Assembly (NCBI GenBank): GCA_016874235.1 | Contig: VGUJ01000003.1 | Location: forward strand, 124,001 to 188,000 | Length of the DNA: 64,000 nucleotides | From: Gammaproteobacteria bacterium | GTDB taxonomy: Bacteria > Pseudomonadota > Gammaproteobacteria > Steroidobacterales > Steroidobacteraceae | Reading direction: 5' to 3' | Part shown: positions 45,288-54,648 of the stretch, piece by piece | Position numbering within the stretch: position 1 is the first letter of the stretch | How the letters are laid out: every line of letters starts with the position of its first letter | Made by a program: the position numbers and the translations under genes | The notes under the pieces: model-generated | The model's input: only the letters and a program-made list of their open reading frames with translations | What the model was told of the DNA's origin: nothing | The model's database searches: none

Positions 45288-45399
45288 TTTGTGGGCTCGA
45301 GAACGGCCGTATCGGCTCATACGCAGGCACCCGACGGGATGCTTACGGCATGATGGACGCTCGATACCTCAATCATCTCATTCGACAGAGGATTCTCTT

Positions 45400-46266
45400 G
45401 TGAACCGTCATCCGCCCGTACCCGCCATCGACATCGTGAGCGGCATCTGGACTGAGGAGGCCATTTCTCACCGCCCAGGCTGGCAAGACCAATTCTTTGC
45501 CGGAAAGATGAAGTCGAAGACGAATATGAAGGGTGTCCCGCTCGAGGATCAGCTTGCGCAGATGGCGGAGGCCGGCATCGAGCGCGCGTTTCTCTTCGCC
45601 CCGAAGGCGGGCCGCAAAGGCTTGCCGGGGTCCTTCCACCTCCCCTACGAGATCATCGCCCGAGCCATCGAGAAGTATCCCGGACGTTTTTACGGGATGG
45701 CCGGACTAGATCCTTACGAGGGCATGAATGGCGTGCGTGCACTCGAAGATGCCGTGAGGAACATGGGATTCATCGGTGCTCATCTTTATCCGCATTGGTT
45801 TGATCTTCCTCCGGACCATGCGAAGTACTACCCGCTTTACGCCAAGTGCTGTGAACTCGGCGTGCCCATTCAGATGCAGGTGGGCCAATCGATGGTCTAT
45901 TCAAAAGACCAGCCGATGCGCAGCGTAGGACGACCCATTCTGCTCGATGGCATCGCCTGTGATTTTCCGGAGCTCAAACTCATCGGCATCCACGTGGGCA
46001 TTCCCTGGACCGACGAGATGATCGCCATGGCGTGGAAACATGAGAACGTGTTCATCGGCTCCGATGCGCACAGTCCAAAGTATTGGCCGCAGGCCTTCGT
46101 GAACTACATCAATAGTTACGGACAGGACAAAGTGTTGTTCGGCACGGATTTCCCCGTGCTGGGTTTCAAGCGCACCATGGAAGAAGTCCTCGCGCTCGAG
46201 CTTCGCCCCGAGCCGCTACGAAAGTTCTTGCGTGACAACGCGCTACGCGTCTACGGCCTGAAATAA
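45400..46266 (+). CDS. Amidohydrolase-2 family metal-dependent hydrolase/decarboxylase
   Basis: A 288-residue TIM-barrel protein of the ACMSD/amidohydrolase-2 type. It shows AIDIVSGIW near the start (no H-x-H in the usual place), then MAGLDPYEG, GAHLYPHWF, IGIHVGIPWTDEM, GSDAHSPKY and a final FGTDFPVLGFKRT, where the last Asp is the conserved metal-site residue. The GTG at 45400 is preceded by AGAGGA 8 nt upstream; a longer upstream frame has no support. Relatives decarboxylate or hydrolyse aromatic and unsaturated acids. It sits at the edge of the acyl-CoA catabolic cluster. Confidence 0.8.
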   Translation: MNRHPPVPAIDIVSGIWTEEAISHRPGWQDQFFAGKMKSKTNMKGVPLEDQLAQMAEAGIERAFLFAPKAGRKGLPGSFHLPYEIIARAIEKYPGRFYGMAGLDPYEGMNGVRALEDAVRNMGFIGAHLYPHWFDLPPDHAKYYPLYAKCCELGVPIQMQVGQSMVYSKDQPMRSVGRPILLDGIACDFPELKLIGIHVGIPWTDEMIAMAWKHENVFIGSDAHSPKYWPQAFVNYINSYGQDKVLFGTDFPVLGFKRTMEEVLALELRPEPLRKFLRDNALRVYGLK

Positions 46267-46305
46267 CCTTCGCTCCTCGGCGAGTCGCGTTAAGCCGTCG
46301 TCGGG

Positions 46306-47535
46306 TCAATCACCGCCGACACCGACGGACTTCGCCGCCTGCTCGGCGTTGAGTGCCGCTCCGCTCTTCCCGAGTGAATCAATCGTCGCCTGATCGAGAC
46401 CCGCTTCGCGTAGAACCTCTTCAGTGTGTTCGCCGAGGCGCGGTGCCGGCGTACGGATCGACGCAGGCGTCGCGCTGAAGTTGATCGGGAACGACGGCAT
46501 ACGCAGCCGACCTTCGGTCGGATGATCGTAGGACTTCCAGAACCCCGTCGCATTCAGATGTGGATCTTCTGCGAGATTTTCCAACGTATTCACGACGATG
46601 TGCGGAATACCGGAGTGTGCAAACACCTCGAGCCACTCCGCGGTGGTCCGAGTCGCCATGATTTTGGCCGTGGTTTGATTGGTGGCGTCGATATTTCGTA
46701 CGCGATCGGCCAAAGTTTTGAAACGCTCGTCCTCAATGAATTCCCGATGTCCCGTGACGTTGCAGAAACTCACCCAGTGCGCGTCCAGGTAGGGCAACAC
46801 CGCGATATATCCATCCTTGGTTTTGTAGGGCTTACGATCCTTACTCATGAGACGGGTGTAACCGGGTTTACCCTTGGGTGGATCAAACGTCATTCCCCAC
46901 AGATGCTCGGCCATCACCCAGTTCACCATGGTCTCGAACATCGGAACCTCAAGTTCTTGGCCCTCACCCGTCCGCTCACGATGAAAGAGCGCCGCGAGCA
47001 CACCGTAGACCACGGTGATGGCCGTGGTCTTGTCAGCCACCACCGTTGGCAGATAGCGAGGTTCGCCCAGCACGGCGTCATTGAGCATCGCGATGCCGCT
47101 GGCCGCCTGGATTGAATCGTCCAGAGCGCCGAGACGCCCGTAGGGCCCTTTCTTTGAGTACCCGTACGCACCGCAATAAATAATGCGGGGATTGACCTTT
47201 CGCAGGTCGGTGTAATCGAGACCCAGCTTGGTCATCACCTGAGGTCGGTTGTTATGCACGAATACGTCGGTATCTTTGATGAGTGCGAGCAGCGCGTCTC
47301 GGGCGCCGGGAACCCGCAGATCGAGCACGATGCTGCGCTTGTTTCGGTTGCAAGTAAGGTAGAGGGCCGCCATGCCGGGGTTATTGGCCGCCCCGAGCGA
47401 ACGATTGCTGTCGCCCCTCGGCTGCTCGATCTTAATGACGTCGGCACCCATGTCGGCAAACATCTGGCAGGCCCAGGGTCCGAGGACCACGCTCGTCATC
47501 TCGACCACTTTGATCCCGTGCAACGGTCCGCTCAT
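46306..47535 (-). CDS. CaiB/BaiF family III CoA-transferase (copy 1)
   Basis: A 409-residue class III CoA-transferase. It begins LHGIKVVEMTSVVLGPWACQ and has the family segments ADVIKIEQPRGD and NRNKRSIVLDL. LDDSIQAASG supplies the Asp that forms the acyl-anhydride intermediate. These enzymes move CoA between carboxylic acids. It is the only cluster member on the minus strand, which suggests a separate control from the copies at 50979 and 52193. Confidence 0.9.
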   Translation of the reverse strand: MSGPLHGIKVVEMTSVVLGPWACQMFADMGADVIKIEQPRGDSNRSLGAANNPGMAALYLTCNRNKRSIVLDLRVPGARDALLALIKDTDVFVHNNRPQVMTKLGLDYTDLRKVNPRIIYCGAYGYSKKGPYGRLGALDDSIQAASGIAMLNDAVLGEPRYLPTVVADKTTAITVVYGVLAALFHRERTGEGQELEVPMFETMVNWVMAEHLWGMTFDPPKGKPGYTRLMSKDRKPYKTKDGYIAVLPYLDAHWVSFCNVTGHREFIEDERFKTLADRVRNIDATNQTTAKIMATRTTAEWLEVFAHSGIPHIVVNTLENLAEDPHLNATGFWKSYDHPTEGRLRMPSFPINFSATPASIRTPAPRLGEHTEEVLREAGLDQATIDSLGKSGAALNAEQAAKSVGVGGD

Positions 47536-47584
47536 CGGCCATCTCCCAAAAACAACCCCGTCTTTTCAATGATACGCTTGGCTC

Positions 47585-48317
47585 ATGTACTTCGAGCTTT
47601 TCCTCTTTCAAGCTCTCCTGCAGGCGGTCTTGGTCGTCTGGTTGTGGGGGGTCTGGAAATCGACGGGCCTCTTGATCGCGGGACTCTTGCTCATTCCGCA
47701 GACTCATTCCGCAGATTGGCCTCGTCTACGACAATCTCATCGTGGGGGCGGGTCGGTTCATCGGATTCTCGCCGCTTCTCGAGGCGATCTCCTGGCCTCG
47801 CTTCTGGATCCACTGGCTGTTCGGCACTTGGCTCATCGTCGCCTCGGGGATCGCGCTGCGCCTTGCGGGCTTCGAGATCATGCAGGGCACGCGACCCAAG
47901 CTGGTGTTTTGCTCGCTGACGCTCGCTTTGATGTTTTACGACCTGCCCCACTTCTGGAACGAACAACTCTATCCGGTCTGCGAGTTCGGTCTCATTCGTT
48001 ACTCGACTGCGGTATCCGCCGAAACACTCTGCTTCGGAGGTCAGGCGGTGGTCCCCAGCTCGCCTCCGATCCCATCGATCATCACGTGTCTCGTGGTGGT
48101 CGGAAGCGGCGCAGCGCTCATGATCCAGCGCAGATTCCCGTGGATATTCTTGGGCGGCATCTTGACGCTCGCCTCGGCGATGCCTCCGCTGCGAGACTTC
48201 AAGATGGATAACTTTGGCGAGATCCTGATCGCCGGCGGCTGTATCTGGGCGCTCGCGCATTTCTCGCGAGGTCGTCAGCCGGGCCGTCTCGCTCGCTCCT
48301 CCGACGCGACGACGTGA
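47585..48317 (+). pseudogene. Seven-helix membrane protein gene broken by a 13-bp tandem duplication
   Basis: The frame from ATG 47585 (MYFELFLFQALLQAVLVVWL...) leaves register at a perfect 13-bp direct repeat (47690-47715). The rest (AGRFIGFSPLLEAISWPRF ... DNFGEILIAGGCIWALAHF, to TGA 48317) is in the frame that fits exactly if one repeat copy is removed, giving LLIPQIGLVYDNLIVGAG across the join. The restored protein has about 230 residues and seven hydrophobic segments. Its stop overlaps the next gene's GTG. Function not recognised. Loss of one repeat copy would restore it. Confidence 0.78.
47690..47715 (+). repeat. 13-bp perfect tandem duplication
   Basis: CTCATTCCGCAGA occurs twice head to tail (47690-47702 and 47703-47715). 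Its length is not a multiple of three, so it shifts the reading frame of the surrounding membrane-protein gene. Confidence 0.95.
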
Positions 48318-49240
48318 ACGCCGTGTCGCCGACTAAATCAGGTCTGATCGCCCCATGGGGCGCGCTCGCTTGCGCGGCCGCTGCGATGCTGTTCGCAGCC
48401 AAAGGCATCTTCGCGAAAAAACTCTACACCCAAGGCTTGAGCTTCGAGGGTGTGGTCGCCATTCGCGCCATGATCTCACTGCCGCTCTTCTGGTGGTTTG
48501 CGCTGCGACGGGAATCTTTGAGTACCATTGCCACGACGCCGCCACGCGCAATCTTCGTGGCCGCCTTTGCGGGCGCTTTGTGCTACTACGCAGGCGCTCT
48601 GCTCGACTTTCTGGCTTTGACGATGATCGATGCGAGTATCGAGCGGGTACTCATTTTCAGCTATCCCGCGATGGTGGTGATCTTCACGTCCGCACGAGAT
48701 CGGCGCTGGCCCGAACGGCGGGTGTTGGCCGCGACGCTCCTCGCGTACCTCGGCGTCTTTTTCACCATGGGCGGATTCGATCTCGCGGAGCTGCGCGCCA
48801 ACTTACTCGGCGCGCTACTCGTGATCGGCTCCGCTCTGTCTTACGCGGTCTATTTCATGGTGGGCGAGACCTACACCCGGTCAGTCGGCAGCGCTCGATT
48901 TACGCTCATCGCAATGACGGCCGCGACGGCCTGCCTCGTGCCACATTATTTCTTGATCGGCGGGCTACACGAGATGACGACCATCGAACCCTCCGGATGG
49001 TGGTTACTGATCGGTATCGCCGTGTTCTGCATGTTTTTACCCGCCTCTTTCCAGGCCGAGGGAGTACGACGCATCGGCGCGGAACGCGGTGCGGTGCTCT
49101 CCTCAGTCGGTCCACCGACGACGGTGTTACTCGCCTTCACTTTGCTCGACGAGCGCTTATCGGCTTGGCAGTGGGCGGGTATGGCGCTGATCGTTCTTGG
49201 AATCCTGGTGCTCGATCTCGCCCGAACTCGAAAGCCCTAA
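48314..49240 (+). CDS. EamA/DMT-superfamily transporter
   Basis: A 308-residue inner-membrane protein with ten hydrophobic segments in two five-helix EamA repeats. Features include MLFAAKGIFAKKLY in helix 1, LLDFLALTMIDASIERVLIF and RIGAERGAVLSSVGPPTTVL in the second repeat. The family exports metabolites such as amino acids. The GTG at 48314 overlaps the preceding broken gene's TGA as GTGA. Substrate unknown. Confidence 0.88.
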   Translation: MNAVSPTKSGLIAPWGALACAAAAMLFAAKGIFAKKLYTQGLSFEGVVAIRAMISLPLFWWFALRRESLSTIATTPPRAIFVAAFAGALCYYAGALLDFLALTMIDASIERVLIFSYPAMVVIFTSARDRRWPERRVLAATLLAYLGVFFTMGGFDLAELRANLLGALLVIGSALSYAVYFMVGETYTRSVGSARFTLIAMTAATACLVPHYFLIGGLHEMTTIEPSGWWLLIGIAVFCMFLPASFQAEGVRRIGAERGAVLSSVGPPTTVLLAFTLLDERLSAWQWAGMALIVLGILVLDLARTRKP

Positions 49241-49295
49241 GGCGCAGTGCCTATCCGGCGATGGCATACTTTCAGGAAGGAAAGGGAGATCTGTC

Positions 49296-49814
49296 GTGAG
49301 CCATACCCCGATCAAAGTTGCCCCAAACCGTTATCGAGAGTCCTTCGGTCGCTACTACGAGGACTTTGTCGTCGGCGATATCTATGAGCACCGTCCGGGA
49401 CGCACGATCAGCGAAGCCGATAACACTTGGTTCACGCTTCTGACGATGAACACCCATCCGCTGCACTTCGATGTGGAGTACGGCAAGGCCTCGGAGTTCG
49501 GCCGCTGCCTCGTCGCCTCCCCGCTCACGCTCGCCATTCTCGTCGGCATGAGCGTGACCGATGTCAGCCAGAAAGCCATTGCGAACCTCGGCTGGAAAGA
49601 CATTCGCATGACGGCACCGGTGTTTCCCGGTGACACGCTCTACGCCGAGTCCGCGGTACTCGACAAACGCGAGTCGAACTCACGACCGACCGCAGGAGTC
49701 GTCACCGTAAGCACCACCGGCAAGAATCAGGGCGGAAAAGTGATCTGCACCTTCGAGCGCAGCATCCTCGTGGCTAAGCGAGGTCACGCCGTCGAAGACC
49801 GCATGGGCTACTGA
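49296..49814 (+). CDS. MaoC-like acyl-CoA hydratase (hot-dog fold)
   Basis: A 172-residue single-domain hot-dog protein. The MaoC features are GRYYEDFVVGDIYEHRPGRT followed by DNTWFTLLTMNTHPLHFD, which holds the conserved Asn and His of the hydratase site. Next come SPLTLAILVGMSVTD, GWKDIRMTAPVFPGDTLYAE and GHAVEDRMGY at the end. This subgroup resembles mesaconyl-CoA and itaconyl-CoA hydratases and appears often with CitE and CaiB proteins. AGGGAG about 9 nt upstream supports GTG 49296. It starts the five-gene acyl-CoA run. Confidence 0.88.
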   Translation: MSHTPIKVAPNRYRESFGRYYEDFVVGDIYEHRPGRTISEADNTWFTLLTMNTHPLHFDVEYGKASEFGRCLVASPLTLAILVGMSVTDVSQKAIANLGWKDIRMTAPVFPGDTLYAESAVLDKRESNSRPTAGVVTVSTTGKNQGGKVICTFERSILVAKRGHAVEDRMGY

Positions 49815-49836
49815 AATACTTTCGGAGTTCACAGTC

Positions 49837-50982
49837 ATGAGCGAAAACGTCGATCAGGAAATCATCGATAGTATCGAGCGCTGGGCCGAACGCGAACTCA
49901 AACCCATCGCCAAAAAATTCGATCACGCCGACGAGTATCCGCTCGAGATCGTCGAACAGATGAAAGAGCTTGGCCTCTTCGGTGCCACCATCCTCCCGGA
50001 ATATGGCGGCCTCGGACTCTCGGCGTCCACATATGCCCGAATCGTGATGAGCATCGCCTCCATATGGATGGCGCCCGTCGGTATTTTCAACTCTCATCTC
50101 ATCATGGCGGCCTGTGTGCAGCGCCACGGCACCGAAGACCAAAAGAAAAAATGGCTGCCTCGCTTCGCGAGTGGTGACATCCGCGGCGGCATCGGCCTAA
50201 CCGAGCCCAACGCGGGCACCGATCTGCAAGCCATTCGTACGATTGCGCGTCGCGAAGGCGATCATTACGTCATCAATGGAACGAAGACCTGGATCACCAA
50301 CGGCGTTTACGGGAGCTGCTTTGGCGTACTCGCGAAGACCGATCCCGAGGCGCAACCAAGACACAAGGGCATGACGATGTTTTTGTGCGAAAAAGGCGAT
50401 GGGTTTGTTGCGGCCAAGAAAATCCGCAAGCTCGGCTACAAGTCGATCGACAGCGCCGAACTCGTATTCACGGACTTCAGGGTATCCGCCGACAACCTCA
50501 TCGGCGGCATTGAAGGTCGTGGCTTTCAGCAGGCCGTCGGCGGACTCGAACTCGGGCGCATCAACGTGGCAGCACGCGGAGCGGGAATTGCTGCTGGCGC
50601 TCTACGGGATGCCCTGCGCTACGCCCAAGAACGGCAAACCTTCGGCAAACCCATTGCCCAGCATCAGGCGATCCAACTCAAGCTCGCAGACATGGCGACA
50701 CGCGTCGAAGCCGCACGTCTACTCATCGAACAAGCTGCGCGGAAATACGACACCGGCGAGCGTTGCGATCTCGAATCGAGCATGGCGAAGCTCTTCGCCT
50801 CAGAGGCCGGCGTCGAAAACAGTCTCGAAGCCATGCGGATCTTTGGCGGATACAGTTACTCCACCGATTTAGATGTTGAGCGCTACTACCGCGATGCGCC
50901 TCTCATGTGCATCGGCGAAGGCACCAATGAAATGCAGCGCATCATCATCGCGAGACAGTTGATCGAGAGGAATCCCGTTTGA
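49837..50982 (+). CDS. Acyl-CoA dehydrogenase (copy 1)
   Basis: A 381-residue FAD flavoenzyme with the normal acyl-CoA dehydrogenase layout. Residues GIGLTEPNAGTDLQAIRT and YVINGTKTWITNG form the flavin/substrate region. FGGYSYSTDLDVERYYRDA precedes IGEGTNEMQRIII, with the likely catalytic-base Glu region. It introduces a double bond into an acyl-CoA, feeding the MaoC hydratase 22 bp upstream. It is followed by an overlapping CoA-transferase gene. Confidence 0.93.
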   Translation: MSENVDQEIIDSIERWAERELKPIAKKFDHADEYPLEIVEQMKELGLFGATILPEYGGLGLSASTYARIVMSIASIWMAPVGIFNSHLIMAACVQRHGTEDQKKKWLPRFASGDIRGGIGLTEPNAGTDLQAIRTIARREGDHYVINGTKTWITNGVYGSCFGVLAKTDPEAQPRHKGMTMFLCEKGDGFVAAKKIRKLGYKSIDSAELVFTDFRVSADNLIGGIEGRGFQQAVGGLELGRINVAARGAGIAAGALRDALRYAQERQTFGKPIAQHQAIQLKLADMATRVEAARLLIEQAARKYDTGERCDLESSMAKLFASEAGVENSLEAMRIFGGYSYSTDLDVERYYRDAPLMCIGEGTNEMQRIIIARQLIERNPV

Positions 50983-52196
50983 GTGACGTGGCACATCCGA
51001 AAGGCCCGCCCCTTCCGCTCGAAGGGCTGCGAATTCTCACCTTCGAGGCTTTCGGCGCAGGGCCTTTCGGCTCCATGTATCTTGCCGACCTCGGCGCGGA
51101 AGTCATCAAAGTCGAGAGTCGCGTGCAGGGTGGCGACGCCACGCGTGGCATGGGGCCTTACTTCTTGGGCGAGCATGACTCGCATTTTTTCCAGACCTTC
51201 AACCTCAATAAGCGCAGTGTCTGCCTCGACCTGAAAACCCCTGAGGGGCAAACAGCCTTTCAAAAACTTGTCGCCACGTCCGACGCGGTGCTCAATAACT
51301 TACGCGGTGACCAACCCGACAAGCTAGGCCTCACCTACGCCGCACTCAAAGCCGCGAACCCCCGCATCGTCTGCGCGCATCTCTCCGCTTACGGCCGTGA
51401 CAATGAGCGTCGCGGTTGGCCGGGCTACGATTATCTGATGCAAGCCGAAGCCGGTTACCTTCATGTCACCGGCGAGCCTGGTTCGCCTCCGGCGCGAATG
51501 GGACTCTCGATCGTGGACTACATGACCGGCATCACGACGGCACTCGCATTACTTGCCGCGCTCTTCGGTGCCGCCCGCAGCGGAGCAGGACGTGACGTCG
51601 ATGTCAGTCTGTTCGACGTCGCTTTGCATCAACTTTCGTATCCGGGCACCTGGTATCTCAACGACGGTCTCGTCACCGGGCGAATGCCCCGAAGTGCGCA
51701 CCCTACCGCCACACCCGTTCAGCTCTTCAAGACGTCAGACGGCTGGATTTTCGTGATGTGCATGACCGAAAAGTTTTGGCAGGAGTTGATGCGAGTCATC
51801 GAGGCGCCTCAAATTGCCGAAGACTCGCGCTTCGCGACCATGGCGCGACGCCGCGAGCATCGAGAATCTTTGACCCCGCTGCTCGATACCGTGTTCGAGC
51901 GTGGCACGACCGCTCACTGGCTCGCGAAGTTGCGAGGCGTGCTGCCGGCAGCCCCCGTCAACGACCTGGCTCAGGCACTACAAAACCCCTTCCCCATCAC
52001 GACCGGAATGATCCGATCGACGCCACACCCGATGCGGCCAGACTTTCGAAGCTTTGCCAATCCCATCAAGCTTGATGGGAAGAGACTTCCTGCGAAGTCG
52101 GCACCGAGCCTCGGCGCCGACACCGACGCCGTGCTCACGGAGCTTGGTTACCCGCCCACCGAGCTCGACGCCCTGCGCAAGCGAGGCATCACGTGA
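50979..52196 (+). CDS. CaiB/BaiF family III CoA-transferase (copy 2)
   Basis: A 405-residue class III CoA-transferase. It has LEGLRILTFEAFGAGPFGSM, AEVIKVESRVQGGD and LNKRSVCLDL, and the catalytic Asp in WPGYDYLMQAEAG. The TTG start at 50979 overlaps the dehydrogenase stop as TTGA; a GTG three codons on is the alternative. It overlaps the next CoA-transferase by GTGA, so the two may work as a pair or on successive acids. Confidence 0.9.
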   Translation: MSDVAHPKGPPLPLEGLRILTFEAFGAGPFGSMYLADLGAEVIKVESRVQGGDATRGMGPYFLGEHDSHFFQTFNLNKRSVCLDLKTPEGQTAFQKLVATSDAVLNNLRGDQPDKLGLTYAALKAANPRIVCAHLSAYGRDNERRGWPGYDYLMQAEAGYLHVTGEPGSPPARMGLSIVDYMTGITTALALLAALFGAARSGAGRDVDVSLFDVALHQLSYPGTWYLNDGLVTGRMPRSAHPTATPVQLFKTSDGWIFVMCMTEKFWQELMRVIEAPQIAEDSRFATMARRREHRESLTPLLDTVFERGTTAHWLAKLRGVLPAAPVNDLAQALQNPFPITTGMIRSTPHPMRPDFRSFANPIKLDGKRLPAKSAPSLGADTDAVLTELGYPPTELDALRKRGIT

Positions 52197-53371
52197 AACT
52201 CGAGGGTCTGCGCGTCGTCGACTTGTCGCAGTTCCTGCCGGGACCTCAACTCACCTTGATGATGGCGGACCACGGCGCCGAGGTAATCAAGATTGAACCG
52301 CCCGGCGAAGGCGAGCCCGGACGCTACATCGGGCCGCGACAAGGTGGACACACGGTATTCTTTCGCAACACGCAGCGAGGAAAAAAAAGTTTCTGCGCGA
52401 ATCTCAAATCGTCGGAAGGACGAGAGGCAGTACTCCGCCTCGCCGAGACGGCCGATGTCTTCATCGAGGCGTTTCGCCCTGGCGTTGTCGACCGACTGGG
52501 CGTGGGTTACGCCGAAATCTCGGCGCGTAACCCGCGTATCGTGTACTGCTCCATCTCGGCGTTTGGTCAGGATGGTCCGTATCGCAATCAGCCGGCGCAT
52601 GATCTGGCGACCGAAGCCTTGTCTGGCATCGTCAGCCTGAATCAGGGCAACGATGGCGAGCCCGTCATGCCGCATGTGCCCGTCGCCGATATCACAGCAT
52701 CGCTCCACGCACTCTCAGGCGTGCTCATGGCGCTACTGCGCCGCGAAAAAACCGGGCGGGGCGACTATATCGACGTCGCCATGCTCGACTCTGCCATCGC
52801 TTGGACACCCAACATCACCGGATCCACTTTCGCGAGTAGAACCCCGCCAAAGCCGCGCGAGGAGCGCAGCCTGGGTGGCTCGGCGTTCTACAACATCTAT
52901 CGGACCCAAGACGGACGCCATGTCGTCCTCGGCGCTCAGGAGCTCAAGTTCGTGCGCAAACTACTCGCCGAACTCGGTCGACTCGATTTTGTCGAACTCT
53001 GCGAGCACGGGCCCGGGTCGCATCAAGCGCCGCTGATCGCCTACCTGCGCGAACTCTTCGCCACCCGCACCCGGGCCGAATGGATCGACTGGTTCGATGG
53101 CAAGGAGATCGGTTTCGCCTGGGTCAACGACCTTCGGGAAGCCTTCGACGATCCTCAAGTTCGGGCGCGCGGCATGCGCTTACTCGACGAAGACGGGCAC
53201 GAACATATCGGTCCGCCGGTCAAGTTTCGAGACGAACCTGCGGCGCCACGGCTGCGATTGCCAGAGCTCGGCGAGCACAATGCCGAAATTCTCCGTGAAC
53301 TCGGCTACGATGAGGCCTCGATCGAAGCGTTCGCGAAGACTCTGGAATCCGGCGGCCCGAGCCACCGGTAA
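52193..53371 (+). CDS. CaiB/BaiF family III CoA-transferase (copy 3)
   Basis: A 392-residue class III CoA-transferase. It starts with [20 protein letters not shown], then [19 protein letters not shown] and the catalytic Asp in [13 protein letters not shown]. The GTG start overlaps the upstream stop as GTGA. It differs clearly from the adjacent copy (different N-terminus and glycine loop), so it is not a recent duplicate. The two adjacent genes could form a heteromeric transferase such as seen for BbsEF-type enzymes; that is inference. Confidence 0.9.
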   Translation: MKLEGLRVVDLSQFLPGPQLTLMMADHGAEVIKIEPPGEGEPGRYIGPRQGGHTVFFRNTQRGKKSFCANLKSSEGREAVLRLAETADVFIEAFRPGVVDRLGVGYAEISARNPRIVYCSISAFGQDGPYRNQPAHDLATEALSGIVSLNQGNDGEPVMPHVPVADITASLHALSGVLMALLRREKTGRGDYIDVAMLDSAIAWTPNITGSTFASRTPPKPREERSLGGSAFYNIYRTQDGRHVVLGAQELKFVRKLLAELGRLDFVELCEHGPGSHQAPLIAYLRELFATRTRAEWIDWFDGKEIGFAWVNDLREAFDDPQVRARGMRLLDEDGHEHIGPPVKFRDEPAAPRLRLPELGEHNAEILRELGYDEASIEAFAKTLESGGPSHR

Positions 53372-53409
53372 CTCCGGCAAAACCTTCCTTCGATCGCGAG
53401 GGAGACGGC

Positions 53410-54636
53410 ATGCACTTCGATTACAGCGACCAGGTCAAGGCACTCCGCGGGCGGCTGCTCGCCTTCATGGATGCGCACGTTTATCCAAACGAACGTCGAT
53501 TCTTAGATGAAATCGCTGCGAATCGCGCAGCAGGTAATCCTTGGGTGCCAACCAAGATCGTCGAGGAACTGAAGGTCAAGGCGCGCGCCGCGGGCCTGTG
53601 GAATCTTTTCCTGCCTCGTAGCGAGCGGGCACCCGAGGGTCTCAGCAATCTCGAGTACGCCCCACTCTGCGAAATCATGGGTCGTGTGTCCTTTGCAGCC
53701 GAAGTGTTCAATTGCTCGGCACCGGACACCGGCAACATGGAAGTGTTCGAGCGCTATGCCAGCGAAGCACTCAAGGATCGATGGCTCGAGCCGTTGCTCA
53801 AGGGCGAGATGCGATCCGCCTTCCTCATGACCGAGCCGGACGTCGCCTCCTCGGATGCCACCAACATCGCCTGCCGTATCGAACGCGATGGGGACCACTA
53901 CGTGATCAATGGTCGCAAGTGGTGGAGCTCGGGAGCCGGAGACCCGCGCTGCAAGGTCTACATCATCATGGGACGCAGCAACCCCGACGCACCCGCTCAC
54001 TCCCAACAAAGTATGATCGTCGTCCCAGCGGACACGCTGGGCATCACCGTATTACGGGCGTTACCGGTCTTCGGGTATGACGACGCACCTCACGGTCATA
54101 TGGAAGTGTCGCTCACGAATGTGCGTGTCCCCATCGAGAACTTGTTACTCGGAGAAGGACGCGGCTTCGAAATCGCCCAAGGACGCCTTGGACCCGGACG
54201 TATCCACCACTGCATGCGCTCGATCGGTGTGGCCGAGCGCGCGCTCGAACTCATGTGTCACCGCTTGGCAAGTCGCGTGGCCTTTGGCGAGCCGCTCGCC
54301 ATGCAGGGCGTTTGGCGCGAGCGGATCGCGGAGTCTCGTATCGCCATCGAGCAAGCGAGACTGCTCACGCTCAAAGCAGCCTGGATGATGGACGTGGTCG
54401 GCAATAAGGTCGCACGTAACGAAATCGCGATGATCAAAGTCGTCGCGCCGAATGTCGCGTTGCGCGTACTAGACTTCGCGATTCAGGCTCACGGCGGTGC
54501 CGGTGTGAGCGATGACTTCCCCCTGGCGTACGCCTACGCCTCTCAGCGTACGCTGCGTCTCGCAGACGGCCCCGATGAAGTACATCGCGACGCCATCGCC
54601 AAAGGCGAGTTTCGCAAATTCATTCCGAAAATCTGA
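53410..54636 (+). CDS. Acyl-CoA dehydrogenase (copy 2, ACAD10/11-like)
   Basis: A 408-residue FAD flavoenzyme. Motifs include [19 protein letters not shown] and [19 protein letters not shown], then [18 protein letters not shown] and [14 protein letters not shown]. The WWSSGA and DGPDEVHR forms are those of the ACAD10/11 group, which acts on long, branched or hydroxylated acyl-CoAs. GAGGGAGA lies about 6 nt before the ATG. It is 38 bp after the CoA-transferase. Confidence 0.93.
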   Translation: MHFDYSDQVKALRGRLLAFMDAHVYPNERRFLDEIAANRAAGNPWVPTKIVEELKVKARAAGLWNLFLPRSERAPEGLSNLEYAPLCEIMGRVSFAAEVFNCSAPDTGNMEVFERYASEALKDRWLEPLLKGEMRSAFLMTEPDVASSDATNIACRIERDGDHYVINGRKWWSSGAGDPRCKVYIIMGRSNPDAPAHSQQSMIVVPADTLGITVLRALPVFGYDDAPHGHMEVSLTNVRVPIENLLLGEGRGFEIAQGRLGPGRIHHCMRSIGVAERALELMCHRLASRVAFGEPLAMQGVWRERIAESRIAIEQARLLTLKAAWMMDVVGNKVARNEIAMIKVVAPNVALRVLDFAIQAHGGAGVSDDFPLAYAYASQRTLRLADGPDEVHRDAIAKGEFRKFIPKI

Positions 54637-54648
54637 GAATCCTCCATC

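Noticed and set aside
48355-49299. 314-codon frame overlapping the EamA transporter on the same strand
   Set aside because: Arg-rich translation in the +1 frame of a clear ten-helix transporter.
52148-52708. 186-codon frame antisense to the third CoA-transferase
   Set aside because: Shadow frame without homology or ribosome-binding site.
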